DNA of 64,000 nt. Origin: Hyphomicrobium album. GTDB lineage: Bacteria; Pseudomonadota; Alphaproteobacteria; Rhizobiales; Hyphomicrobiaceae. A program made the position numbers and the translations under genes. The notes below the pieces were generated by a model that saw only the letters and a list, made by a program, of their open reading frames with translations, did not search any database and was not told the origin of the DNA. This document shows positions 51,038-59,372 of the stretch, piece after piece. The number at the start of each line of letters is the position of its first letter. Position 1 is the first letter of the stretch. Location: NCBI RefSeq assembly GCF_009708035.1, contig NZ_WMBQ01000002.1, positions 1,116,001-1,180,000 on the forward strand, read 5' to 3'.

Positions 51038-52009
51038 CTAGTGTCGGTCGAATCGGATGGGGGCGAGGCTGCCCACAAGGCGCGAACCCGTACCTTCGAG
51101 CTGCAGCCAGCGCAGGAGCGGCCGCAGCTTCAATGCTGCAACAATGCGGCGCATGGAGTTGTAAGCATTGCAACGCGCCCAGGTCGAAGGGCCCAACTTG
51201 CGGAAATTGAAGACGACGCCCTCCGGCGTATGCAATGGGTTTCCCGTCCAGCAGTGGCGCGAGGGGATCGGCAGGCCGCGGCGTTGGCGCGAATGATTGC
51301 CGAGATCGTGAATGACCGAGCCGAGTGACTCGCCGGCACTGATCAAGCTTGGCGCGACGCCGTAGATCTCGAGCCCGAACAGCCAGGGCTGGCGGAAATC
51401 GGTGTCGATCGGCCAGTACCGCTTCATCGGGCGGAGAAACTTGCGGGCGCCCGCGCGGCTGACGAGATAGCCGGTGGTGACCTCGGGCACGCGCGAATAG
51501 CGAACGATGCGCCGGCCGTCGTCGAGCTCGGCAATCGGCTTGATCGCACGGTTGCTGTCCCTCGACACGTGCACGAAATCCCAGTCGGCTGGCAGGTTGT
51601 CCAGCACATCGGCGAGGCGGGCATGCAAGTCGACAGGCAGGCCGGCATCGTCTTCGAGTACGAGCGCATAGGGCAAATCGCGGTCGACGATCAGCTGCAT
51701 GACCGTGAGGTGGCTGGCATAGCAGCCCACTTCGCCCGGGCGCAGTGTCGAGTGCAGCCGCTCGCCCGTGAAGAACATCGGCCGGAAGTGCGAAGGAACG
51801 GCAGTCCCCTCGACGCCGGTGACGCGTTCGGCCGGGAGTTGCGCAAGCCGCAGGTAGCCGGTAATCGCGGCGCGGCGCTCGGTGTCGACCGACCGGTTGA
51901 TGTAAAAGACGGGGATGCGTGGAAGCAGTTTGCGGCTGGGCGCATCGCCCGGCCCTTCGAACGCGCACGCGAAGTCCGCCATCACTTTCGACGCGGATTC
52001 AACGAGCAT
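51038..52009 (-). CDS. Glycosyltransferase family 25 (LPS biosynthesis) protein
   Basis: 323 residues: IPVFYINRSVDTERRAAITGYL (family start), GEVGCYASHLTVMQLIVDRDLPYALVLEDDAGLP (GT25 core with the EDD), DWDFVHVSRDSN, TTGYLVSRAGARKFL and PIDTDFR. These transferases add sugars to lipooligosaccharide. Start at 52009 is supported by GTGGAGT upstream; an in-frame reading to 52156 is possible. No other surface-polysaccharide genes are close, so its acceptor is open. Confidence 0.82.
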   Translation of the reverse strand: MLVESASKVMADFACAFEGPGDAPSRKLLPRIPVFYINRSVDTERRAAITGYLRLAQLPAERVTGVEGTAVPSHFRPMFFTGERLHSTLRPGEVGCYASHLTVMQLIVDRDLPYALVLEDDAGLPVDLHARLADVLDNLPADWDFVHVSRDSNRAIKPIAELDDGRRIVRYSRVPEVTTGYLVSRAGARKFLRPMKRYWPIDTDFRQPWLFGLEIYGVAPSLISAGESLGSVIHDLGNHSRQRRGLPIPSRHCWTGNPLHTPEGVVFNFRKLGPSTWARCNAYNSMRRIVAALKLRPLLRWLQLEGTGSRLVGSLAPIRFDRH

Positions 52010-52307
52010 GCGCAGCAACTCCACTTGGCGGCACCAAAAACCGGCGTTCAGACACGCCGCCAGTGTATCCAGGTAGCATTGCTGACGGGCCCTCGGCGAG
52101 CGAATTGGCGACGCGGTGACATGCCCCCGCGGCCTGCCCCTCAGCCGGGATGGCAAACCGATGCGGCGCGAGTAGGGCGATACTGCCGTTTCATCCGTGC
52201 AAAACTGGCGGAAAGCGCGGATATCGGCTTTCGCGCACTCGCACCCAATGTCGCACCGAACTAGTGGTGCCTATCTGGGCGACATAACCACGTGGAGAGG
52301 CGGGGCG

Positions 52308-52523
52308 ATGCGGGGCAGTATTCGAGACGTCTACTGGTTCAATTCTCCACTATACACATGGTCGGCATTGGCCTGGAATATCCGAACACTCGGCATTCCT
52401 TGGTGGCTGTATTGCCTGGCCCTGAATACTTGCGCCCTCATGCGCGAGCGGCTAGGTGCGCTTCGTCACGTCGGTGCGGCGCCGCGGCTACAGCTGCGCG
52501 TCGTGCACAGTCGGAGCCGCTAG
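52308..52523 (+). CDS. Possible small protein, uncertain
   Basis: 71 codons after GAGAGGCGGGG. The reading RDVYWFNSPLYTWSALAWNIRTLGIPWWLYCLALNTCALM is rich in aromatic and hydrophobic residues, consistent with a membrane-attached helix, and the DNA is less GC-rich than true shadows here. The last 25 residues (RHVGAAPRLQLRVVHSRSR) look noncoding. No family recognised. Confidence 0.3.
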   Translation: MRGSIRDVYWFNSPLYTWSALAWNIRTLGIPWWLYCLALNTCALMRERLGALRHVGAAPRLQLRVVHSRSR

Positions 52524-52562
52524 GCAGTGGGAGTGGCCGTGTGGCCACCCTCACCAGCTGAG

Positions 52563-53693
52563 TCAGCTCTTGTCGATGAGCAGGACAACCTTGTCCTCGT
52601 CCGGATCGACGATTGCCAATTGATCGTCGGCGACAAAGTAGCGGCAGGCGCTCAACTCTGCGGCCTCGGCCAAGACCGGCTCCGGGAAGCGCTCGAGTGC
52701 AATTTCACTCGGAACGCTCCATCCGATCTCGAGGTCCGAGACATCCACCTCCCGACCCGAACGGACCAAGTCGAGAATGAGCTCACGTTCGTTGGCGCTC
52801 AACTCGATGCGCGTCGAGCACTTCCCGCTGGGGCCGCCTGAACGCGAGGCGGCGGCGTAGCCTTGCTCGCGAGCTGGGATGACCGCCACCACCTCATACG
52901 TAACGGGGTCGCAGATCAGGTATTCCTCTTCAACCCAGACGTAGACGTAGTCGCGATACTCCGGGACGATCTCGATGACGGCGATCGGTACAGGCGCGAA
53001 GTCCCAATCGCGGGGCAGGCGCCGGCCGATGGATATGTCGATATGGACGTCGGTGCGGTGCTTGACGTCGGGTTTGTCGCGCAAGGCGGTTTGGACCCGG
53101 TCTCGCTTCTCTCCCGACAGCTCGACCTGCTTGGCGCGCTCCGGCTTTGCGGAACCGGCAGTATCGGCACGCGGCGCTTCCTTGTCAGTGGTCTCGCCCT
53201 GCGCCTTCTTGGCGTTGTCGGTAGCCTTCTGGTCAGCCGCCTCCTTTCGCTCAGCCGTGTCTTTGGCGCGTGCCCGGTCGGCTTCATCGGCGGATTTGCG
53301 CGTCTTGCGGGCGCCGTCGCCGGCATCCTCGACCGCTTTGCGAGCGCCGCTATCCGAGCGATCGGCGCGGTCGCTCTTGGCATCTGGTTGCGGCGCCTCG
53401 CGTTCCGGCTGCGCTTCGCGCGCCGCGCGCGGGGCATCGCCTAGCCCGGGACCGCCTGCGTCTGAGCCGCCAGTGCCTGGCCCTTCCGGACCGGTTAACG
53501 CCGGCCCGCCGCCGTCCGATCCACCACCACCACCGCCCTCTGGCCCACCACTAGGCGCGCCGCCGCCGGGACCCGCTGGACCTTCCATTCCTCCACCCGC
53601 AGGACCTCCCATCCTGCCGTCGGGCCCTCCTTGAGCGGACGCCACGCTCGCCGTTGCGAGCAGCAGCGCCGCGACAATTGCTGTGGTTCTCAT
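52563..53693 (-). CDS. Exported DUF1236 protein with a Gly/Pro- then charge-rich region
   Basis: 376 residues. Signal peptide about 1-20 (ending VASA); residues ~21-85 nearly all Gly, Pro, Ser, Asp; ~86-190 highly charged with Ala/Lys/Asp/Arg repeats (KSADEADRARAKDTAERKEA); then two DUF1236-like units: VHIDISIGRRLPRDWDFAPVPIAVIEIVPEYRDYVYVWVEEEY and later DVSDLEIGWSVPSEIALERFPEPVL. DUF1236 proteins are common exported proteins of Hyphomicrobiales without a known role. GGAG lies upstream of the start; an ATG at 53705 is also possible. Confidence 0.82.
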   Translation of the reverse strand: MRTTAIVAALLLATASVASAQGGPDGRMGGPAGGGMEGPAGPGGGAPSGGPEGGGGGGSDGGGPALTGPEGPGTGGSDAGGPGLGDAPRAAREAQPEREAPQPDAKSDRADRSDSGARKAVEDAGDGARKTRKSADEADRARAKDTAERKEAADQKATDNAKKAQGETTDKEAPRADTAGSAKPERAKQVELSGEKRDRVQTALRDKPDVKHRTDVHIDISIGRRLPRDWDFAPVPIAVIEIVPEYRDYVYVWVEEEYLICDPVTYEVVAVIPAREQGYAAASRSGGPSGKCSTRIELSANERELILDLVRSGREVDVSDLEIGWSVPSEIALERFPEPVLAEAAELSACRYFVADDQLAIVDPDEDKVVLLIDKS

Positions 53694-53910
53694 CGTTGAC
53701 TCCATCCATGCGCGAGCTTGCGTAATGCGAACTTGGAGGGCCAACGGGCGGAGGATCGACGCGTTCCGATCTCGGTTAAGTAAACATGACGCATGATTTT
53801 TGGCGCAAGCCGAGGTTGGGAAGCGCGCGGCAACTAAGCTGCTCTTCGGTCGAGACCTGAACTTATTGGGCGCGGGCGAGTTATGGCTCTACTCAAACAG
53901 GAGCAAAGCT

Positions 53911-54171
53911 ATGGGATTCTTCGCCTGGATTTTCGTCGGCCTCATCGCCGGCTGGATCGCCGAACAGATTGCCGGCCGCGAGCACGGTCTCATCACCAAC
54001 CTTGTCGTTGGCGTCATTGGCGCACTGATCGGCGGCTTCCTCTTCGGCTCGCTGCTGGGCTTCCGCTACGACGAGGGCTTCAACTTCGCGACTATCGCCT
54101 CGGCGACGGGTGGTGCCGTCATCCTACTTTGGATCGTCGGCGCGATGCGTGCCCGCAACTCGATGTCGTAA
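53911..54171 (+). CDS. GlsB/YeaQ/YmgE-family stress-response membrane protein
   Basis: 86 residues, three helices with the transglycosylase-associated pattern: GFFAWIFVGLIAGWIAEQIAGREHG, LVVGVIGALIGGFLFGSLLG and IASATGGAVILLWIVGAMRARN. AGGAGC is 7 bp before the ATG at 53911; earlier in-frame codons are not used. Members are linked with envelope stress responses. Confidence 0.88.
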   Translation: MGFFAWIFVGLIAGWIAEQIAGREHGLITNLVVGVIGALIGGFLFGSLLGFRYDEGFNFATIASATGGAVILLWIVGAMRARNSMS

Positions 54172-54201
54172 GCGCAAAGATCGACGCGCCGAATGCCCTC
54201 G

Positions 54202-54372
54202 CTATTTCTCGCTGTAAGGCATTTCGCCTTCGACGTAGGGGCGCACCTTGCGCCACAGGCGGTGGTAATCATTGGCGAGCTGGCGCTGCTCTTCGACGTC
54301 ATCGGCGAGGCGTGACGCTTCCCGCAGCCGTTCCATCTCCCGCAGCGCCGTCTCGACCTGCTCTCTTGTCAT
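54202..54372 (-). CDS. Small helical hypothetical protein
   Basis: 56 residues: [31 protein letters not shown] then [17 protein letters not shown]. It is almost entirely helical and charged, possibly a coiled coil. GAGGAG lies 9 bp before the ATG. The frame stays open upstream to 54666, but that part overlaps the divergent dehydrogenase leader and has no coding look. Similar short proteins exist in Hyphomicrobiales; no function. Confidence 0.55.
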   Translation of the reverse strand: MTREQVETALREMERLREASRLADDVEEQRQLANDYHRLWRKVRPYVEGEMPYSEK

Positions 54373-54631
54373 ACGAGGCTCCTCGTCGTGCACGACCTCG
54401 GTCCGCATGAGGCGCGCTGCCGACAAGAGTTTATCGCCAGTCGGCCTAACTGAACAACGCGCTACATCCATGTTCTCCCGACTGCTAAGCCCTGGCACGG
54501 TGACGCAGATCAGCGCAGTTGCCAGCCCCTGGCTATTCCTGGAACCGCGACAGCCGGTGCGTGTTTGCTTAACCGACCAAAGCGCCGATCGGTTCTGTGC
54601 GCGTGCAACCTGCATTGGAGCTGAAATCGTC

Positions 54632-55972
54632 ATGCGGATAGCGTCCGTGTCGATCGTTGTTGCCATTCTCGCCCTGAGCCTGCCTGCGAATGCTGAAGAT
54701 CAGCCGGGCGTGGGGCCGAGCCCGAAATTGCCTGAGCCGCAACAATCCTTGATCCCCACCGTCCACGTCGCGCCGGCGACCGGCTGGCCCGACGGCGGTA
54801 AGCCTGTGGCAGGAGAAGGCTTGAGCGTCGCCGCGTTTGCCTCTGGCCTCGAGCATCCGCGCTGGCTTTATACGCTTCCCAACGGCGACGTTCTCGTCGC
54901 CGAGACCAACGCGCCCCCGAAACCCGAGGATGGGCAGGGCATCAAGGGCTGGTTCATGAAGCTTTTCATGCGCCGCGCCACAGGCCCGTCCAAGAGTGCA
55001 AATCGCATCCGCCTGCTGCGCGATGCGGACGGCGATGGCGTCGCCGAGGTCAACAAGGTGTTTCTCGATGGGCTCAATTCGCCGTTCGGCATGGCGCTGA
55101 TCGGCGACAACTTCTACGTCGCCAACACCGATGCCATCATGCGCTATCCCTACAAGGACGGCGCGATCACGGGCGGCGGGGAGAAACTCACCGACCTGCC
55201 CGGTGGACCGCTGAACCATCATTGGACGAAGAACATCATCGCCAGCCGCGACGGCAAGAAGCTGTTCGCGACGGTCGGCTCCAATAGCAACGTTGGCGAG
55301 AACGGTCTCGACGAAGAGGAAGGACGCGCCGCGATCTGGGAGGTCGACGTGGCGACCGGCAACAAGCGCCTATTTGTCACCGGGCTACGCAATCCCAACG
55401 GTATGGCCTGGGAGCCGGCCACAGGTGAGTTGTGGACCGTCGTCAACGAGCGTGACGAGCTCGGCAACGACCTTGTGCCCGACTACCTCACCTCGGTGAA
55501 GGACGGCGCGTTCTACGGCTGGCCCTACAGTTATTGGGGTCAACACGTCGACACGCGCGTCAAAGAGCAGAAGCCGGGTCTCGTCGCCAAGGCGCTCGTG
55601 CCCGATTACGGCCTCGGCAGCCACGTCGCCGCGCTAGGGCTCACGTTCGATCAACCGACGCTGCTGCCCGAAGCCTATCGCGGCGGAGCATTCATCGGCT
55701 TGCACGGCTCCTGGAACCGCGAACCGCGCAGCGGCTACAAAGTGATCCATGTCCCCTTCGCCAACGGCAAGCCGGCCGGTCCGCCGAAAGACGTGCTCAC
55801 CGGCTTCGTCGACAAGGATGGTAACGCGCTGGGCCGCCCCGTCGGCGTCGCGGTCGACAAGACAGGTGCGCTGCTCGTCGCCGACGATGTCGGCAACCGC
55901 GTTTGGCGGGTCACGCCAGCGGGTGGCGCGGCATCACCCACGAAGCAACCGCCGCCAGCGGCCTCTCAATAG
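54632..55972 (+). CDS. PQQ-type L-sorbosone/aldose dehydrogenase-like protein, exported
   Basis: 446 residues: signal peptide about 1-21 (ending PANA), then a six-bladed propeller of the soluble glucose/sorbosone dehydrogenase family: [56 protein letters not shown] (His and Asn near the quinone site), [28 protein letters not shown] (the conserved RNPNG and ERDELG), and [16 protein letters not shown]. Family members use PQQ and Ca2+. It would be a periplasmic user of the PQQ made from 21-25 kb; the true substrate is not known. Confidence 0.87.
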   Translation: MRIASVSIVVAILALSLPANAEDQPGVGPSPKLPEPQQSLIPTVHVAPATGWPDGGKPVAGEGLSVAAFASGLEHPRWLYTLPNGDVLVAETNAPPKPEDGQGIKGWFMKLFMRRATGPSKSANRIRLLRDADGDGVAEVNKVFLDGLNSPFGMALIGDNFYVANTDAIMRYPYKDGAITGGGEKLTDLPGGPLNHHWTKNIIASRDGKKLFATVGSNSNVGENGLDEEEGRAAIWEVDVATGNKRLFVTGLRNPNGMAWEPATGELWTVVNERDELGNDLVPDYLTSVKDGAFYGWPYSYWGQHVDTRVKEQKPGLVAKALVPDYGLGSHVAALGLTFDQPTLLPEAYRGGAFIGLHGSWNREPRSGYKVIHVPFANGKPAGPPKDVLTGFVDKDGNALGRPVGVAVDKTGALLVADDVGNRVWRVTPAGGAASPTKQPPPAASQ

Positions 55973-56056
55973 ATGAATGCCTTGTGCCCCCGGGCACAGC
56001 GCGCCACCGCAAAGAGCCCTACGAGTGCTCCGTTAGAAACCAGTGGAGTACGCACC

Positions 56057-56194
56057 ATGCCGCTCTTCCTCTTGCCGTTTCTCTATACGCAGCTGGCGCT
56101 GACCAACGCGACCAACTATTGGGCCGAAACAAACGGCCAGGTTCACAGCCCGTCGCTGCCGTGCCCTGAAATGATCGAGCAGGTGCTGCGCTAA
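56057..56194 (+). CDS. Possible 45-residue protein
   Basis: MPLFLLPFLYTQLALTNATNYW followed by a short polar part with one Cys. GTGGAG lies 9 bp before the ATG. A hydrophobic start of about 18 residues could be a signal or anchor. The start falls 84 bp after the dehydrogenase gene and could share its transcript. No family known; low support. Confidence 0.35.
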   Translation: MPLFLLPFLYTQLALTNATNYWAETNGQVHSPSLPCPEMIEQVLR

Positions 56195-56229
56195 TGCTGC
56201 AGGTTGTTTCGATCGGGCGTGCGGACTAA

Positions 56230-56260
56230 ACCAGGGCGCTTACCTTCTCCGTGCCCTGGT
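56230..56260 (+). promoter_or_regulatory. Hairpin directly in front of the tautomerase start
   Basis: ACCAGGGC (56230-56237) and GCCCTGGT (56253-56260), perfect 8 bp arms with a 15-base loop. The 3' arm lies 8 bp upstream of the ATG at 56269 and includes the only G-rich site that could serve as ribosome binding site, so it could mask it. Confidence 0.45.
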
Positions 56261-56268
56261 GATGTCCC

Positions 56269-56658
56269 ATGCCGCTGTTGCGCTTTGACCTGATCGAAGG
56301 CCGTACTGACGCCGAGCTGCAAACGCTCCTCGATGCGGCGCATCGCGCGATGCTCGCCGCCTTCAAGGTGCCCGAGCGCGATCGCTACCAGATAGTCAAC
56401 GAGCACAAGCCCTCGCGCATGATCGTCGAGGACACCGGGCTCGATATTCCGCGCACCAAGGACGTTATCGTGGTGACTGTCGTCACCCGTCCGCGCGGCA
56501 AGAAGGCAAAGCAAAAGTTTTATAAGCTGCTCGTCGATGAGCTGCAGAAAAGCTGCGGCATCGCGCCGGCCGACGTCATGGTGTCACTCGTCGAAAATTC
56601 CGACGAGGACTGGTCGTTCGGCTTGGGGAGGGCGCAGTTCCTCGAAGGCGATCTATAG
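56269..56658 (+). CDS. Tautomerase-superfamily protein
   Basis: 129 residues beginning MPLLRFDLIEGRTDAELQTLL with the catalytic-type N-terminal Pro after Met removal. Then AHRAMLAAFKVPERDRYQIVNEHKP and the second half VIVVTVVTRPRGKKAKQKFYKLLVDELQKSCGI and DVMVSLVENSDEDWSFGLG. It is the two-unit (4-OT-like/MIF-like) form found widely as tautomerase family protein. Substrate unknown. Convergent with the TetR gene, 9 bp apart. Confidence 0.87.
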   Translation: MPLLRFDLIEGRTDAELQTLLDAAHRAMLAAFKVPERDRYQIVNEHKPSRMIVEDTGLDIPRTKDVIVVTVVTRPRGKKAKQKFYKLLVDELQKSCGIAPADVMVSLVENSDEDWSFGLGRAQFLEGDL

Positions 56659-56667
56659 GGCCTGAGA

Positions 56668-57270
56668 TCAGCTCTTCTTCGGAGCGTGCTCGGCGAGCAG
56701 CGAGCGCAGCATGCGCACCACGCCTAGCGCTGGGCCGCTCGAGCAGCATTGGATGGAAATCCGCGCACCCTCGAACAGCAGGAACACTTCGTCGGCGAGC
56801 TGTTCGGGCTCGGCATATCCGGCGTCGCGGAACAGGTTGACCAGCCGGTTGCGCTTGCGCGTCTTATAGTCGTCGATGATCTGCCGCGCCGGATGCTCGA
56901 TTTCACGCATCTCGACCGCTGCATTGGCGATGGCGCAGCCACGCTCCCCGCCGTCGGTCAGGACTTTCTCGACATATCGCACCCAGCCTTCCAGCTGGGC
57001 GTTGGGGTCGCCGGGGTAATCGCGCGCCAGCGTCTCCCAGACCTCGTCGCCTTCTTTAGCGAGTTCGGTGATGTAGGCGGCGATCAACTCATCCTTGGAA
57101 CCAAAATGACGATAGAGCGTCATCTTGTTCGTGACCGCGGTTTCCGCGATAGCCTCGACGCCCACTGCCCGGATGCCGTGGCGATAAAATAGCTCCCGCG
57201 CAGCGTTAAGGATACGCTCGCGGGGCGGTGCCAAAGCGGTCTCTGCTGTGCGGTTAATAGTTGTAGCCAT
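56668..57270 (-). CDS. TetR-family transcriptional regulator
   Basis: 200 residues: HTH at about 19-65 (RERILNAARELFYRHGIRAVGVEAIAETAVTNKMTLYRHFGSKDELIAAYI), the rest helical ligand domain with two adjacent cysteines (IQCCSSG, near residue 175). Divergent from an azoreductase gene with two matching repeats between them, so it most likely represses that gene and itself. The two cysteines could sense quinones or electrophiles, an idea only. Confidence 0.92.
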   Translation of the reverse strand: MATTINRTAETALAPPRERILNAARELFYRHGIRAVGVEAIAETAVTNKMTLYRHFGSKDELIAAYITELAKEGDEVWETLARDYPGDPNAQLEGWVRYVEKVLTDGGERGCAIANAAVEMREIEHPARQIIDDYKTRKRNRLVNLFRDAGYAEPEQLADEVFLLFEGARISIQCCSSGPALGVVRMLRSLLAEHAPKKS

Positions 57271-57276
57271 GGCCTC

Positions 57277-57327
57277 TTGACATAGGGTGTTACCGGTCAG
57301 TATACGAGTGGGAGTTACCGGTCAGTA
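57277..57327 (+). promoter_or_regulatory. Azoreductase promoter with two TetR operator repeats
   Basis: TTGACA (57277-57282), 18 bases, TATACG (57301-57306) form a near-consensus sigma-70 promoter pointing to the azoreductase. Two 14 bp direct repeats GTTACCGGTCAGTA occur at 57289-57302 (inside the spacer and -10) and 57314-57327, 25 bp apart. Each is a weak palindrome (TTAC...GTA). Binding of the divergent TetR here would block the promoter. Confidence 0.82.
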
Positions 57328-57391
57328 ACATAGTGTGCGGGTGCTGTCATGCCCCTCGTTTCGCACCGCACCAAATCCCGCGAGCATAACC

Positions 57392-58084
57392 ATGCAGCCA
57401 ACCAGTACCGCGCAGCGCAAGAACACGCAGTCATACGGTTTTGTGCGCAATGAAGCCAATAGCAATATCCTTTGCCTGACGAGCAGCCCGCGGCGCGATA
57501 CCTCGTACTCGAGCCTGGTGGCCATGCGTGTCCTGCGGGAGCTGCGCCAAGTCTATCCTGACGCCACCGTCACGATTCGCGATCTCGCCCGCAACCCTCT
57601 TCCGCACCTCGACGAGGATTTCGTCATCGCCACGCGCTCAATCGCCGGGGCGCGGACCGACCGCCAGCGCGAGCAGATCGAGCGCTCGGATGCTCTGATC
57701 GACGAGCTGTTTGCCGCCGAAACCATCGTGATCGCGGCGGCTATGATTAATTTCGGAATACCATCGCCGCTGAAGGCTTGGATCGACCATATCGTCCGGC
57801 CAGATCGCACCTTCCGTTACACGGAAGGGGGCTCCCAAGGGCTGTTGCGCGGCCGGCGCGCCATACTCGTCTTGTCGCGCGGAGGGATCTATTCTGGCGG
57901 TCCGCTGCGCTCGTTCGAGCACGACGAAAGCTACCTGCGCTCCGTCCTCGACTTCGTCGGTATCACCGACGTGCAGGCGATCCTCTTGGAGGGCATGGCG
58001 TTGGGACCAGACTTCGCCGAGCGGGCAGTCGATGCCGCAATGCGGCGCGCCGGTCCGGTCGCCGGTGTCCTCGCGGCGGCCTGA
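57392..58084 (+). CDS. azoR: FMN-dependent NADH-azoreductase / quinone reductase
   Basis: 230 residues in flavodoxin-like fold: ILCLTSSPRRDTSYSSLVAMRVLRELRQVYPDA, IVIAAAMINFGIPSPLKAWIDHIVRPDRTF (the family's P-x-x-LKAWIDH motif) and SRGGIYSGGP. The enzyme reduces quinones and azo compounds with NADH and FMN. The start is uncertain: ATG at 57392 leaves about 25 residues before the core, and a GTG at 57335 adds more. Under control of the TetR/operator pair upstream. Confidence 0.87.
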   Translation: MQPTSTAQRKNTQSYGFVRNEANSNILCLTSSPRRDTSYSSLVAMRVLRELRQVYPDATVTIRDLARNPLPHLDEDFVIATRSIAGARTDRQREQIERSDALIDELFAAETIVIAAAMINFGIPSPLKAWIDHIVRPDRTFRYTEGGSQGLLRGRRAILVLSRGGIYSGGPLRSFEHDESYLRSVLDFVGITDVQAILLEGMALGPDFAERAVDAAMRRAGPVAGVLAAA

Positions 58085-58172
58085 CTATACCTTTGAACAA
58101 CTGACGGCACTTCCACTGCACGACTAAATCATGGGGCCAACCGGCCCCAGTGCCACATCAAATGGACTCTTT

Positions 58173-59363
58173 ATGCCGATCTCCCCGCTTGCCCGTCTCG
58201 TCGTTCCGTTGGCCGCAATCTCCGCCCTCTTGGCCGGTTGCGGCCAGTCGCAGGCGCCGGCGCAGTCAGCGCCGCCGCCACCGCAGGTGAGCGTCGCCAA
58301 ACCGACGAAGAAGATGGTGACGGACCACGACGAGTACGTCGGCCGCTTCATTGCCTTCGACTATGTCGAGGTGCGCGCCCGCGTCTCCGGCTATCTCGAT
58401 AAGATCCTCTTCAAGGACGGCCAGCTCGTCAAAGAGGGCGACCCGCTGTTCGTCATCGACCGGCGCCCCTTCGAAGCGACGGTGGAGCAGTCCAAGGCGG
58501 CGGTAGAGCAGGCGAAAGCCAATCTTGCGTTCGCCGAAAGCGACCTCAAGCGCGGCGAAAGCCTGCGCACCGGCACGACCATCACCCAGCAGGCGCTCGA
58601 TCAACGGCTGCAGGCATCGCGTGTCACCGCGGCTTCGGTGACGGCGCAAGAGGCGGCACTCAAGCAGGCTGAGCTCGACCTGAGCTTCACCGAACTCAAA
58701 GCCCCGATCTCGGGGCGCATCGGTGACCGGCGCGTTTCGGTCGGCAATCTCGTGACGGGCGGCGCAGGCGGGGGGACGACTCTGCTGGCGACGATCGCCT
58801 CGATCGACCCGATCCGCTTCGAGTTCACCATGGATGAAGCGTCCTACCTGCGCTACCTGCGCATGGCGAGCGGGGCTGAGTCCAATGCAGCCAATCGCGG
58901 CATGAGTCTGCCGGTGAAGCTCAAGTTGATCGACGAGGACTCTTACGCTCACGAGGGCAAGATCGACTTCGTCGACAACGCCATCGATCGCTCGTCGGGC
59001 ACCATCCGCGGTCGAGCCGAGTTCAGGAACGCCGACGGGCGGCTTACACCCGGCATGTTCGGGCGCGTCCAGATTTCTACCTCGGCGCCCGCCGAGGCAT
59101 TGCTGGTTCCCGATACGGCTATCGGCACCGAGCAGGTGCGGAAATTCGTCTACGTGCTCAATGCCGACAACGTGGCGACGCCGAAGTACGTGACGCTGGG
59201 CCCACTCGTCGACGGACTGCGTGTGGTGCAGGGGCTCAAGCCTGACGACACCATCGTCATCGACGGCCTGATGCGCGTGCGCCCCGGCGCCAAGGTCGCG
59301 CCGCAACAGGCAGAGGCCGAAACCGGCACGGTTCGCGACACGTCCTCCATCCGCACCAACTAA
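58173..59363 (+). CDS. RND efflux periplasmic adaptor (membrane fusion lipoprotein)
   Basis: 396 residues. Lipoprotein signal with lipobox LLAGC (Cys about residue 22), then hairpin/lipoyl parts: YVEVRARVSGYLDKILFKDGQLVKEGDPLFVIDRRPFEA, coiled coil EQSKAAVEQAKANLAFAESDLKRGESL, the second half-lipoyl LSFTELKAPISGRIGDRRVSVGNLV, and barrel region LRVVQGLKPDDTIVIDGLMRVRPGAKV. It couples the RND pump encoded 9 bp later to an outer membrane channel; no channel gene follows in the window. Confidence 0.92.
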   Translation: MPISPLARLVVPLAAISALLAGCGQSQAPAQSAPPPPQVSVAKPTKKMVTDHDEYVGRFIAFDYVEVRARVSGYLDKILFKDGQLVKEGDPLFVIDRRPFEATVEQSKAAVEQAKANLAFAESDLKRGESLRTGTTITQQALDQRLQASRVTAASVTAQEAALKQAELDLSFTELKAPISGRIGDRRVSVGNLVTGGAGGGTTLLATIASIDPIRFEFTMDEASYLRYLRMASGAESNAANRGMSLPVKLKLIDEDSYAHEGKIDFVDNAIDRSSGTIRGRAEFRNADGRLTPGMFGRVQISTSAPAEALLVPDTAIGTEQVRKFVYVLNADNVATPKYVTLGPLVDGLRVVQGLKPDDTIVIDGLMRVRPGAKVAPQQAEAETGTVRDTSSIRTN

Positions 59364-59372
59364 GGGCCGGCG

